The notes: generated by a model not told the origin, from the letters alone. Positions 17,742 through 26,407 are shown, numbered from the stretch's first letter. The stretch: DNA of 52,988 nt from an uncultured Anaeroplasma sp. (GCA_947592005.1 CANQDJ010000007.1:1-52988); one strand, 5' to 3'. A program made the numbers and translations.

Positions 17742-19121
17742 TTGGAAGAAGAAAAAGAAGAAGGAATCAGTCTTTTGGATATTTGCAAGATTTTATGGAA
17801 GAAAAAGATTTGGATTGCGATTATAACTGCTGTTACTACGATAATCGTTTTATTGTTGGTTTTATTGTGGTATAATCCGTCTAAAACGAATTACAGTACT
17901 TCATTTGAAATTAAATTTAACGGATTGGAGAATTTACAATATCCGAATGGAGAACCTTTTAATTATCAAGATATTATATCCAAAGAACGATTGGTGGAAG
18001 TAAAAAACACGTCAGACGAATTTAAAAAATTAGATGTGGAATATTTATATGACGAAGGGTATATTACCATTTCCAAGACGGCTACCCAAAATGAAACGGA
18101 GAAATTTGATAAATATACGATTGATATTCAAAAATCCAAAGTAACGGATACGAAGACAATTCGTAGTTTTATTTTGGAACTGATTCAAAATATCAAAACA
18201 GAAATAGAATCCAAATCTCAAATGAATTTAGCGGATTATATGGACGACTACAATCAATTCCGTACCTATCGTGAATTGATTCAATATATCAACTCTCAAC
18301 AAAGTTATATTTTAGATAAGTATGAAGAATTGACATTTAATAATGGCGACGAGTTTATTGTCGATGGACACCCTCTTCGGTATTATCGTCAACAAGCGGA
18401 ACGAATTTTGGAAGAAATTGATACCAATTATTATTCTTCACAAGTGGATAAATATAATTATGTGAAAGATAGTGGATATTATTTAACATATACGAATACT
18501 AGAATTAATTCGTTGATTAAGAGAAAAGAAAAGAATAATCAAATTATTATAGAACTGAAAAAAATCGCTTCAGAGATTTTTAATGATACGGATCGTCTTG
18601 CCTCTATTTCCACTCAAATGGAAGAAATTGCCAGAGATAATGCCGAGATTATGACGGAATTGGAGTCTTTGGCTGTCGATGTTACGGTGGAAAGTTCTCC
18701 TGCCATCAATCAAGCGGCAAAGAATGAAAACGGGGAATATGTTCAATTATTTTATTTGACGGAAAAGACTTCCGAAGCGGAAAAACAAATTAAATATGCG
18801 TTGAGAAAGTATGTGGACGGAACAACCGATTTGTTGAAGGAAGCGTATGATGAATTTGATAAGACGATGGCGGAAGCGTATGATAATATTAAGACTCTTA
18901 CGACGACACTTGGAAATAATTTATCTTCTATCAATTTGAATTCTTTTGCCTTGAATTATACGAATAATCGTGTAGTTAAGCAAAGCGGAAGTTTAAGTGT
19001 GATTCTTTCTTTAGCCGGTGGTATTGTCGTTGGATTGATTTTTTCTGCGGCAGTTGTCTTGATTTGGTATTATGTGAAGAAAGATAATGGGAATTCGCCG
19101 AAAGAAGAAAAAGAAGAATAG
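17742..19121 (+). CDS. Wzz/chain-length-determinant-like membrane protein
   Basis: About 459 residues with two membrane helices, one near the N-terminus (about 22-43, after LLDICKILWKKKIW) and one near the C-terminus (about 418-446). An acidic, helical, coiled-coil-rich external domain lies between. This is the architecture of Wzz/GumC-type polysaccharide co-polymerases, which set chain length or help export; there is no attached kinase domain. I propose a TTG start at 17742: GGTGAT ends 4 bases before it, as at the genes at 21061 and 31371, and the longer reading from 17661 would start upstream of the promoter. The polysaccharide partner is unknown; the GT2 at 11652 is a candidate. Confidence 0.75.
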   Translation: MEEEKEEGISLLDICKILWKKKIWIAIITAVTTIIVLLLVLLWYNPSKTNYSTSFEIKFNGLENLQYPNGEPFNYQDIISKERLVEVKNTSDEFKKLDVEYLYDEGYITISKTATQNETEKFDKYTIDIQKSKVTDTKTIRSFILELIQNIKTEIESKSQMNLADYMDDYNQFRTYRELIQYINSQQSYILDKYEELTFNNGDEFIVDGHPLRYYRQQAERILEEIDTNYYSSQVDKYNYVKDSGYYLTYTNTRINSLIKRKEKNNQIIIELKKIASEIFNDTDRLASISTQMEEIARDNAEIMTELESLAVDVTVESSPAINQAAKNENGEYVQLFYLTEKTSEAEKQIKYALRKYVDGTTDLLKEAYDEFDKTMAEAYDNIKTLTTTLGNNLSSINLNSFALNYTNNRVVKQSGSLSVILSLAGGIVVGLIFSAAVVLIWYYVKKDNGNSPKEEKEE

Positions 19122-19126
19122 TATGT

Positions 19127-19161
19127 AAAATCATATATCCTTTGTAGGTATATGATTTTTC
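19127..19161 (+). terminator. Terminator after the Wzz-like gene
   Basis: AAAATCATATATCC (19127-19140) pairs, with one bulge, with GGTATATGATTTTT (19147-19160). Confidence 0.7.
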
Positions 19162-19182
19162 TTTGTGGAAAGGAGAATGGAA

Positions 19183-19599
19183 ATGACAGAGGAATTTTCT
19201 TATGGAGGAATTTTGTTTTGTTATGAAAATGGTGTAAGGAAATATGTTTTGATTATGGAATCGAATGGGAATTATGGTTTTCCCAAAGGGCATCAAGAAG
19301 AGAAAGAAACGGCTTTAGATACGGCAAAACGGGAAATTTGGGAAGAAACGGGTATTGAACGAGTGGATTTTTTGCCTGAGTTTAAGAAAAGTATTAAATA
19401 TCATATTTTTCCGAATATTCATAAAAATGTTATTTTCTTTGTCGGGAAATTTGATTCTGTAGATTTGATACCTATAGATAAAACGATTCTTTCCGCTCAA
19501 AAATATGAATTAAATGTTGCCTTAAATTTGTTGAAATTTAAGGAGTTGCGAGATATTTTATTAGAGGTGGATTATATATTAGATATTCGAGGTGAGTGA
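19183..19599 (+). CDS. Nudix hydrolase, diadenosine-tetraphosphatase-like
   Basis: A 138-residue Nudix enzyme. The Nudix box is complete, running from Gly in GFPKGH through the conserved Glu to REIWEETGI. The preceding GNYGFPKGH is typical of asymmetric bis(5'-nucleosyl)-tetraphosphatases, which clear Ap4A, but Nudix specificity is hard to infer. The ATG at 19183 has AAAGGAG 7 bases upstream; earlier in-frame starts sit on top of the ribosome site. Its stop is 2 bases before the PHP gene start, so both share an operon with engB. Confidence 0.88.
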   Translation: MTEEFSYGGILFCYENGVRKYVLIMESNGNYGFPKGHQEEKETALDTAKREIWEETGIERVDFLPEFKKSIKYHIFPNIHKNVIFFVGKFDSVDLIPIDKTILSAQKYELNVALNLLKFKELRDILLEVDYILDIRGE

Positions 19600-19601
19600 G
19601 T

Positions 19602-20432
19602 ATGAAGATTGATTTACATAACCATACAACTTATTCCGATGGTGTTTTAAGTTGTGAAGAATTGGTGCTTCGGGCAAAACGAAACGGTGTTTCTGTCTTT
19701 GCGTTAACGGATCATGATTCTGTATTCGGTTGTGAAGAGGCATTTCAATTTGGATTAAAGTATGGAGTTTATGTTATAAAGGGGTTGGAACTTTCTACCT
19801 ATTACAAAGGAGAAAGTGTTCATATTGTTTGTCTTTTTCATAAAAATATCATTCCGGAGGAATGGGTGAAGTTTTCTGAAGAGATTATTCAAAAACGTAG
19901 AGCTCGGGCAATTCAAATGATGCAGAATATTGAAAATATTTATCATTTGAAGGTGGATATACCGACTTTGATCAATGAAAATGTGATTATAACTAGAGCC
20001 AATATGTTGAGAAACGTAGCGGAGAATAATGCGATGAGTTTGGAAGAGGCTTCATTTTATGTTTCTAAGGAAAGTAAGGCGTATATTCCATCTACGAAAT
20101 GGAGTGTAAAAGAGGGATTGGAATTGGCGAGAAAAACGAATTGTTTTACGATTCTTGCCCACCCTTGTTTATTGAAAGAGGAATATGTAGAAGAGATTTT
20201 ATCTTATGGGTTTGACGGTATGGAAGTATATTATCCGAGTGAAAAGAATCGGGAAGAATATTTTAAAGATTTAGCCGTAAAATACCATTTATTTTATTCC
20301 GGTGGGAGTGATTGTCATGGCGATTCTACGCATGGGGATATTGGAACAAAGACGTTGAATTGGGAAGAGTTTAAGCCGATTTTATCCCGACTGGAAATAG
20401 CGGAAGAGGAGGTAAAAAAGTATGCAGATTAA
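19602..20432 (+). CDS. PHP-domain phosphoesterase (RNase AM/TrpH-like)
   Basis: A 276-residue metallophosphoesterase. PHP motifs are all visible: HNHTTYSDG, TDHDS, HPC and GSDCHG, giving the metal-binding His/Asp set. The family includes 3',5'-nucleotide bisphosphatases and 5'-3' exoribonucleases (RNase AM, formerly TrpH). A role in nucleotide or short-RNA turnover is likely but unproven. The start at 19602 follows GAGGTGAG. The end overlaps engB by 11 bases. Confidence 0.87.
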   Translation: MKIDLHNHTTYSDGVLSCEELVLRAKRNGVSVFALTDHDSVFGCEEAFQFGLKYGVYVIKGLELSTYYKGESVHIVCLFHKNIIPEEWVKFSEEIIQKRRARAIQMMQNIENIYHLKVDIPTLINENVIITRANMLRNVAENNAMSLEEASFYVSKESKAYIPSTKWSVKEGLELARKTNCFTILAHPCLLKEEYVEEILSYGFDGMEVYYPSEKNREEYFKDLAVKYHLFYSGGSDCHGDSTHGDIGTKTLNWEEFKPILSRLEIAEEEVKKYAD

Positions 20433-21009
20433 TAAAGCGGAATTTGTGATGTCTGCCGTTAAATATTCCGCCTTTCCTGAACATAATTCTGTGGAATTTA
20501 TGTTTTGCGGGAGGTCGAATGTGGGAAAATCTTCTTTTATCAATATGCTTTGTAATAGAAAAAATTTGGCTAAAACTTCTTCGAATCCGGGAAAAACACA
20601 AACTTTGAATATCTATCGTATCAATGATTTTTTTTATTTTGTCGATGTTCCGGGATATGGCTATGCCAATATCAGCAAGTCCATTCAAAAAAAATTTGGG
20701 GATATGGTGGAAAATTATATTCGCCGTTCTCCGCATTTAAAGATGGTTTTTTTGTTGATTGATTATCGCCACCCGCCGACGGAAGATGATATAACGATGT
20801 ATGAATATTTGAAGTATTATCGGTTACCGGTATCCATTATTTTGACGAAAGCGGATAAATTGAAACGTGGAGAAAGGGAGATAAATAAAAAAAGAATTAT
20901 AAAGGATTTGAATGTCGATCCGATGGATCATGTTTATGTTACTTCCGGTGAAACGAGAGAAGGGAAAGAAGAAGTATTGGAAAAAATATTTGAGATCGTA
21001 ACGGCGTAA
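20422..21009 (+). CDS. engB: Ribosome-biogenesis GTPase EngB/YsxC
   Basis: A 195-residue GTPase needed for 50S subunit assembly. G-motifs: GRSNVGKSS (G1), NPGKTQTLN (G2 region), DVPGYGYA (G3) and TKADK (G4). Length fits the family. GAGGAGG precedes the start, and it overlaps the PHP gene by 11 bases. In Bacillus engB precedes the heme genes and then spoVID-ysxE; here SpoVID-like and YsxE-like genes follow at once without heme genes. Confidence 0.96.
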   Translation: MQINKAEFVMSAVKYSAFPEHNSVEFMFCGRSNVGKSSFINMLCNRKNLAKTSSNPGKTQTLNIYRINDFFYFVDVPGYGYANISKSIQKKFGDMVENYIRRSPHLKMVFLLIDYRHPPTEDDITMYEYLKYYRLPVSIILTKADKLKRGEREINKKRIIKDLNVDPMDHVYVTSGETREGKEEVLEKIFEIVTA

Positions 21010-21028
21010 AAGCCGTTCTATTTTTTTT
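21000..21028 (+). terminator. Rho-independent terminator after engB
   Basis: AACGGC (21000-21005), a 6-base loop, GCCGTT (21012-21017), then TCTA and eight T. It spans the engB stop codon. Confidence 0.88.
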
Positions 21029-21060
21029 ATATTATGCATATTTTTCTATGGGTGATTACT

Positions 21061-21729
21061 ATGGAATTGGAAATTATGAAAACCGCATTTTTGGAAATTG
21101 AAAATATCAGTACAGTAAAAGGACATATCGATAAATTGGTAAATAAGAATATATCGAATTCGACGGTAGAGGGAGTATTGGAGATAGATATTTCTTATCG
21201 GGATATGGAAAATAATGAATGTTTTAAATCCATGCCGGTATCGTTTAGTGTGGAATTAAATGATTTAGCGGTTCATGATGTGGAATTGAAGAAGTTAGAT
21301 GTATATGTGGTGGATTGTAAGGGAGTAGATGTGGAATATATTTTAAGTTTAGTATATGAGGAAAACACGGATAAGCCGATTGAAATCATTGAATTGAATC
21401 CGCAAGAAGAGGTGGCTTTGCCACAGGAAGAGAAAATCGAACAAATTAAGAAAGATATTTCTCAGGATTATGAAAATAAACTTGCCGATAATTTGAATCA
21501 GAGAGAAAAGTCGATTGCGATAGTAACGACGAAAGAGAAGGAATCTCCTTTAGATTTTTTGAAGTTTTTCGATAATACGATAGCCACGTATTATTCGATT
21601 AAAACATTATCTTGTCCACAGGAAGAGATGTTGAATCAAATTGCGAAAGAATATAATGTTCCTTTAGAAGATCTTCTAAAAGGATATGATAAAGAAAATG
21701 GAAAAGTTACATTCCGACTTATTAAGTAG
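21061..21729 (+). CDS. SpoVID/SipL-like protein (SPOCS-like N-terminus, LysM-like C-terminus)
   Basis: A 222-residue soluble protein. The N-terminal half (VEGVLEIDISYRD, then SMPVSFSVELNDLAVHDVEL and LDVYVVDCKGVDVEYILS) looks like the beta-rich SPOCS domain of the spore-coat proteins SpoVID/SipL. A Glu/Lys-rich linker follows. The last 40 residues (CPQEEMLNQIAKEYNVPLEDLL) look like a degenerate LysM, as in SpoVID. SpoVID tethers the spore coat to SpoIVA. The start at 21061 follows GGTGAT; the earlier ATG at 21034 lacks a site. Position after engB and before a YsxE-like gene supports the call. The similarity is by eye only. Confidence 0.55.
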   Translation: MELEIMKTAFLEIENISTVKGHIDKLVNKNISNSTVEGVLEIDISYRDMENNECFKSMPVSFSVELNDLAVHDVELKKLDVYVVDCKGVDVEYILSLVYEENTDKPIEIIELNPQEEVALPQEEKIEQIKKDISQDYENKLADNLNQREKSIAIVTTKEKESPLDFLKFFDNTIATYYSIKTLSCPQEEMLNQIAKEYNVPLEDLLKGYDKENGKVTFRLIK

Positions 21730-22573
21730 ATTTCCTTTTTCTATTGAAATAATTCAAAAAGACGAATGTTGTTATTTGGTAAAAGATCTGTATAATCGTA
21801 AGTATCATTTAATGGAAGTTTCTTCATCGCAATATCGGCTTTATAAAGAACTTTGTAAGTGCCGAAAGATAGAAAAGGCTATTTACGAATGTCGAGAAAA
21901 AGAGATGTTTTATTTATTGTTCCCATGTGTGAATCGGACCTCGGAAGAAAAGGCGGCAGTTATAAAAATGCTTCCGATGTTGGAAGAAGTATTTGATGAT
22001 TTTGCCTTTTCGATTACGTTAAAAAAAGAACATTTAGCCAATTTGGAACATATTTATAAGGTTTTGGATAATCGGTTTACTTATTTTGAATTGCGAATAC
22101 GGGAAATCGAAACGATGCCGTATAAGGACGATATTGCGTGGGTTATTTTATCTAAATATTATAATTTATTAGATGCCAGAGTATATTTATACGATTTACA
22201 ACAAGACATTTTTTCTTTTATCGATAAAAACAACAGTGTGGAGTATGGGTTGGTTTTTCGCCAAATCGGATTAGATAATTTTAAAAATCAATGGATAGAA
22301 CCATCTTTTTCTGTTTATTATGCACCGAAAGCGATGTTGTTGTGTAGAATGTTTATGAGTTATGATCATTTGGAAATTTATGGTTTAATCAAAGATCGGT
22401 TGAAGAAATTCGATGAATTTAATCAAAAATATTTTTGTTTTATGAGTATTTATATTTATATTTTAAGTATTCATTTTGATAGTTTATTGACACCATATAA
22501 TGTGAATAATTATATTCAAATCACTAAAAAAATAAATCGATTTATAAAAGAATTCGGGGACTATATGAAATAG
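21686..22573 (+). CDS. YsxE/CotS-like protein (putative spore-associated kinase-fold)
   Basis: A 295-residue protein that I cannot assign with confidence. The N-terminus (KDECCYLVKDLYNRKYHLMEVSSS) could be the beta-lobe of an aminoglycoside-phosphotransferase-like kinase fold, as in CotS/YsxE/YutH spore-coat proteins. I see no clear HxD catalytic loop or DxD metal motif, so it would be a degenerate member. It overlaps the SpoVID-like gene by 44 bases, implying tight coupling; an ATG at 21698 is a possible alternative start. Its identity leans on the spoVID-ysxE order. A terminator covers its stop. Confidence 0.5.
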   Translation: MIKKMEKLHSDLLSRFPFSIEIIQKDECCYLVKDLYNRKYHLMEVSSSQYRLYKELCKCRKIEKAIYECREKEMFYLLFPCVNRTSEEKAAVIKMLPMLEEVFDDFAFSITLKKEHLANLEHIYKVLDNRFTYFELRIREIETMPYKDDIAWVILSKYYNLLDARVYLYDLQQDIFSFIDKNNSVEYGLVFRQIGLDNFKNQWIEPSFSVYYAPKAMLLCRMFMSYDHLEIYGLIKDRLKKFDEFNQKYFCFMSIYIYILSIHFDSLLTPYNVNNYIQITKKINRFIKEFGDYMK

Positions 22574-22586
22574 TCCCTTATTTTTT
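22557..22586 (+). terminator. Rho-independent terminator after YsxE-like gene
   Basis: GGGACTAT (22557-22564), loop ATGAA, ATAGTCCC (22570-22577), then TTATTTTTT. It works only for the + strand; the minus strand shows no T-run. Confidence 0.9.
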
Positions 22587-22775
22587 AAAGAAGCCCACTA
22601 TATCATCTTTATAATTTGCGATAATAACATATCCGGCAAATACTACTATAATAAAGGCAAGAATGACTAGATTTTCCGTAGAGAAGAAGAAAATGGTCAA
22701 AATGAGTTGATAGATTAAAATAGTGGAACAGATTACTTTGAAGTAATCTTTAATAAATTGTATGAAATTTGACAT
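22578..22775 (-). CDS. Small membrane protein, unknown function
   Basis: A 65-residue protein with two hydrophobic helices (about 12-32 and 34-52) and a charged tail (NYKDDIVGFFKK). No family recognised. Although short, it is supported on its own strand: GGTGAT lies 3 bases before the ATG, as at several other genes here, and TATAAT lies 14 bases before the ATG. It converges with the YsxE-like gene. The leader would be only a few bases long. Confidence 0.6.
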   Translation of the reverse strand: MSNFIQFIKDYFKVICSTILIYQLILTIFFFSTENLVILAFIIVVFAGYVIIANYKDDIVGFFKK

Positions 22776-22789
22776 TATATCACCACTTA

Positions 22790-22795
22790 ATTATA
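22790..22795 (-). promoter_or_regulatory. -10 element of the minus-strand mini membrane gene
   Basis: Read on the minus strand, TATAAT is followed by TAAGT and then the GGTGAT ribosome site. The -35 region is weak (TTACAT at 17 bases). Confidence 0.5.
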
Positions 22796-22904
22796 TGCGT
22801 TTAGCCCAAAATATGTAACATTTTGTTGAAATTTTATTATATTTGCATAATAATAGTTAATTAAAATAAGATTAATTATAAAAGTAATTTTTCTTGTCCT
22901 TCTA

Positions 22905-22933
22905 TTGATTTATTTAAGAAAATCACATACAAT
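22905..22933 (+). promoter_or_regulatory. Promoter of the candidate small RNA, with overlapping palindrome
   Basis: TTGATT (22905-22910), a 17-base spacer and TACAAT (22928-22933). The -10 sits inside the inverted repeat CACATA-CAA-TATGTG (22924-22938), which could be an operator. Confidence 0.6.
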
Positions 22934-22939
22934 ATGTGC

Positions 22940-23050
22940 AAAAGATTTCACATTTACAAAACTTTGTGATTAACATCAGGTGAGCTACTACCTCATAGTG
23001 CAGAAATTTAATATCTTTGAAGAGGGTTTCTACTCTTCTATTTTTTTTTA
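22940..23050 (+). ncRNA. Candidate structured small RNA with its own promoter and terminator
   Basis: About 110 nucleotides lie between a promoter and an intrinsic terminator (GAAGAG 23019-23024, 8-base loop, CTCTTC 23033-23038, then nine T from 23041). The predicted 5' end AAAGAT (22941-22946) pairs with ATCTTT (23013-23018), just before the terminator, closing one domain. Inside it are a TCACA/TGTGA hairpin (about 22948-22969) and a TGAG/CTCA hairpin (22981-22994). No open frame with a ribosome site exists. I do not recognise it as a known riboswitch, T-box, SRP or 6S RNA. It lies upstream of glyQS, which has its own later promoter. Confidence 0.5.
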
Positions 23051-23134
23051 AGTTTATAATCTTTGTCAGCAGAATATTAACCATTTATATAATAATTTAG
23101 GGTCATATTATATAATAATTCGGGGTTGTATGAA

Positions 23135-23163
23135 TTGACAGGTTTATAGTTATATGTTATAAT
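23135..23163 (+). promoter_or_regulatory. Consensus promoter of the glyQS-dnaG-rpoD-trmK operon
   Basis: Perfect TTGACA (23135-23140), 17-base spacer, perfect TATAAT (23158-23163) with a TGT extension. Transcription would start near 23170. No T-box sequence (GGTGGNACC) lies between it and glyQS. Confidence 0.88.
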
Positions 23164-23196
23164 TATAAAATGGAATTTATGCGATGGAGGTATAGT

Positions 23197-24573
23197 ATGC
23201 AGAAGATATCATTAGAAGGTTTAGTCGCTTTTTTGAAGGAACAAGGATTCGTATTTCAGGGAAGTGAGATTTACGGCGGACTTGCGAATGCATGGGATTA
23301 TGGGCCATTGGGTGTTGAACTGAAGAATAATATCAAACAGGCATGGTGGAATGTATTCGTTAAACAAAATAAGTATAATGTTGGTTTGGATTCCGCTATT
23401 TTGATGAATCGAGAAGTATGGGTCGCAACCGGACATGTCGGATCTTTTTCCGATCCGTTGATCGATTGTAAAAAATGTCATTCGAGATATAGAGCGGATA
23501 AATTGATTGAAGATCATTCGCATGGAAAAGTTACGGGTGATGGTATGACCAATGAAGAATTGTTGGCGTATTTGAAGGACAATCATGTGGTTTGCCCGAA
23601 TTGTGGGGCTTTGGATTATACCGATATCCGTCAGTTTAATTTGATGTTTAAGACACATCAAGGGGTAATTGAAGATTCTAAAAATGAAGTGTATCTTCGA
23701 CCGGAAACGGCTCAAGGTATATTTGTGAATTTTAAAAATATTCAGAGAACGACGAGAAAAAAAGTACCATTTGGAATCGGTCAAATTGGGAAGGCGTTTC
23801 GTAATGAAATTACGCCGGGAAATTTTATTTTCCGAACTAGAGAGTTTGAACAAATGGAATTGGAGTTTTTTTGTAAGCCAAATACGGAATTGGAATGGTT
23901 TGCGTATTGGCGGGAGTTTTGTTTGAATTTTTTGATAAAAATCGGTGTCGATAAGGATAAATTGCGGTTCCGCAATCATGAACCGGAAGAATTGGCATTT
24001 TATTCCAATGCAACGACGGATATTGAATTTGAATTTCCTTGGGGATATGGAGAATTATGGGGGATAGCGAGTCGTACAGATTATGATTTAAAGGCACATC
24101 AAAATCATTCCAAAGAGAATTTGGAATATTTGGATTCGCAAGATAATACAAGATATCTTCCTTATGTTGTCGAACCATCTGTCGGTGTGGAGCGAATGAT
24201 GTTGGCGGTATTATTTAGTGCGTATGATGTAGAACAAACTCCGACAGGAGAGCGAATCGTTTTGCGATTGAATCCGGCGCTGGCTCCGTATAAGGTTGCG
24301 GTATTACCATTAATTAAAAAGGTACATGGAGAAAGAGCAACAGAGATTTACGATACTTTATGTAAAACGTTTGGTTGTGTGTATGACGATGCGGCCAATA
24401 TAGGAAAAAGATATCGTCGACAAGATGCGATTGGAACGCCGTATGTTATTACGATAGATGATCAAACGTTAAGCGAGAATTTGGTTACTATTCGAAATAG
24501 AGATACGATGGAACAGGAAACGATATCTGTGGAGGACATTATTCCGTATATAGAGAAGAGAATTCAATTATAG
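23197..24573 (+). CDS. glyQS: Glycyl-tRNA synthetase, single-chain dimeric type
   Basis: A 458-residue class II synthetase of the eukaryote/archaea-like alpha2 type, not the bacterial alpha2beta2 GlyQ+GlyS. Visible: GFVFQGSEIYGGLANAWDYG at the N-terminus, motif 2 FRNEITP and FRTREFEQMELEFF, and motif 3 PSVGVERMML. A zinc-binding cluster with CKKCHSRY and CPNCGALD is seen near residues 90-145. The ATG at 23197 lies 6 bases after GGAGG. It heads the operon with dnaG, rpoD and trmK, a common order in Bacillota. Confidence 0.96.
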   Translation: MQKISLEGLVAFLKEQGFVFQGSEIYGGLANAWDYGPLGVELKNNIKQAWWNVFVKQNKYNVGLDSAILMNREVWVATGHVGSFSDPLIDCKKCHSRYRADKLIEDHSHGKVTGDGMTNEELLAYLKDNHVVCPNCGALDYTDIRQFNLMFKTHQGVIEDSKNEVYLRPETAQGIFVNFKNIQRTTRKKVPFGIGQIGKAFRNEITPGNFIFRTREFEQMELEFFCKPNTELEWFAYWREFCLNFLIKIGVDKDKLRFRNHEPEELAFYSNATTDIEFEFPWGYGELWGIASRTDYDLKAHQNHSKENLEYLDSQDNTRYLPYVVEPSVGVERMMLAVLFSAYDVEQTPTGERIVLRLNPALAPYKVAVLPLIKKVHGERATEIYDTLCKTFGCVYDDAANIGKRYRRQDAIGTPYVITIDDQTLSENLVTIRNRDTMEQETISVEDIIPYIEKRIQL

Positions 24574-24591
24574 AAAAGAAAGGGTGGTCGT

Positions 24592-26403
24592 ATGGCAAGT
24601 AGGCTTGAAATCCAAGAAGTTATTGACGCAACAGATATTGTGGCATTGGTTTCCGAATATGTTACTTTGGAAAAAAGCGGAAAAAACTATCGTGGTTTAT
24701 GTCCATTCCATCACGAAGACACACCCTCTTTTTTAGTCAATCAAGAAAAAAAAATAGCCCATTGTTTCGGCTGTGGAGGCGGAGGAGATCCCATTCATTT
24801 TTTAATGCAAATTGAAAATATAGATTTTCCTACCGCTTTACATCGGTTGGCGAAACGGAATGGGATAACCATATCCGATGGATATGAAGAATCCGCTAAA
24901 CCGAATCCTTTGAATAAGTATTATAAGATAATGGATACGACGCAACGGTATTATGTAAAGTATTTGGAAAATTCAAATAGTGGAGAAGAAGCAAAGAAAT
25001 ATTTGAGTCAAAGAGGAATCGATGAAGAAACGATAAAAGTGTTTGGAATTGGACTTGCTCCTCAAAGTGGGAATTCTTTGTTTCAGGTATTGAAAGATTC
25101 GAATTACTTGGAATTGGATATGACGGATTGTGGGCTGGTCGATAAAAATGAAAATGGATATCATGATTTCTTTGTGAAAAGAATTATGTTTCCTATATTC
25201 GATGAGGCAGGGAAACCGATAGCGTATAGTGCCAGAGTGTATCGAACGGAAGATAAGAATCAACCGAAGTATATCAACTCCAAAGATACGCCTCTTTTTA
25301 GAAAAAAGGAAACTTTGTATAATCTTCATTTGGCGAAAGGAGAAATATTAAAGAAAAAAAGAGTAATCCTATGTGAAGGACAAATGGACGTTATCGCTTC
25401 TTATCGGAGTGGGTTAAAGGAAACGATTTGTACAATGGGAACGGCTTTGACGGCAAATCAAGTGCTTAAATTAAAGTCATATACCAATCATGTCATTTTA
25501 TGTTATGACGGAGATAATGCGGGTATTCATGCTTCATTAAAGGCGATTCCGTTATTTTTGAAATATGGATTTCAAATTCATTTGGTGTTATTGCCGGACG
25601 GAATGGATCCGGACGAATATAGTTTAAAGTACGGTTGTGAAGCCTATGTTGCGTATTTTGAATCTCATTTGATGGATTATCATCTTTATATTTTCGAACA
25701 AGCGGTTAAGGATAAAAATTTTGCCGATGATTCGGTGGTTTTGGCAGTAAAAGACGAAATTTTCGAAATGTTGCGTACTACGCAGAGTAAAACGATAGAA
25801 GAACAATATTTAACAAGGCTTGCCGATATTTTACATTGTCGGTTAGAGGCTTTGATTACGGATTACGATAGATATTGTAAACGAATCCCTATGCAGGAAT
25901 CTGTCGATATTTATCCTGTCGAAGAAAATAATCCGATAAAGGATTTGGAAGAAGAGAAATGGTCGGCAAGATATGAGGAACGATTGTTTATGTTTGCCAA
26001 ACAATCGAAAGAAAAGGCTTTGGAAATCGATCGGTTGATTGAAGATCGATTGGATGGCTTTTGTCCGGAGAATTTGCGGTTATGGATTGGATTGATTGAT
26101 GGATATTATACTCAATATGACGAATTTGACGAAGAGACATTTATTTCTTCTCTTTCGGAAGAAAATCAAAAACAGTATGAGAAAATTATCAATCATTTAC
26201 GGGCAGATATTAATCCGTATGATGAAGTAGATTTACAAAAGTGTATAGAACAACTCGAAATCGCAAAATATAAAAAGAGAAATAAAAAATTAGATGAAGT
26301 AATGACGAAACAAACGGATTTGGAAGAGATTGCGAAAACCATATCCGAAAAATTTAAAAATAAACAAAATCAACAAGAATTGAAAAATAAGAGGAGGAAG
26401 TAA
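24592..26403 (+). CDS. dnaG: DNA primase
   Basis: A 603-residue primase that makes RNA primers at the replication fork. The CHC2 zinc finger is complete (Cys37, His40, Cys58, Cys61). The TOPRIM core carries CEGQMDVIA (metal Glu) and CYDGDNAG (Asp pair). The C-terminal part, which binds DnaB helicase, is helical and diverged. Length is normal. It lies 18 bases after glyQS and 4 bases before rpoD, forming the macromolecular-synthesis-type group dnaG-rpoD. Confidence 0.97.
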   Translation: MASRLEIQEVIDATDIVALVSEYVTLEKSGKNYRGLCPFHHEDTPSFLVNQEKKIAHCFGCGGGGDPIHFLMQIENIDFPTALHRLAKRNGITISDGYEESAKPNPLNKYYKIMDTTQRYYVKYLENSNSGEEAKKYLSQRGIDEETIKVFGIGLAPQSGNSLFQVLKDSNYLELDMTDCGLVDKNENGYHDFFVKRIMFPIFDEAGKPIAYSARVYRTEDKNQPKYINSKDTPLFRKKETLYNLHLAKGEILKKKRVILCEGQMDVIASYRSGLKETICTMGTALTANQVLKLKSYTNHVILCYDGDNAGIHASLKAIPLFLKYGFQIHLVLLPDGMDPDEYSLKYGCEAYVAYFESHLMDYHLYIFEQAVKDKNFADDSVVLAVKDEIFEMLRTTQSKTIEEQYLTRLADILHCRLEALITDYDRYCKRIPMQESVDIYPVEENNPIKDLEEEKWSARYEERLFMFAKQSKEKALEIDRLIEDRLDGFCPENLRLWIGLIDGYYTQYDEFDEETFISSLSEENQKQYEKIINHLRADINPYDEVDLQKCIEQLEIAKYKKRNKKLDEVMTKQTDLEEIAKTISEKFKNKQNQQELKNKRRK

Positions 26404-26407
26404 ATAA

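Noticed and set aside
22981-22994. CTACTACCTCA, a perfect let-7 seed complement
   Set aside because: Chance match in bacterial DNA; it is part of a local TGAG/CTCA hairpin in the candidate small RNA.
22940-23050. Candidate RNA as an M-box, preQ1, purine or glycine riboswitch
   Set aside because: AGGTGAG recalls the M-box start, but the remaining conserved blocks of each class are missing.
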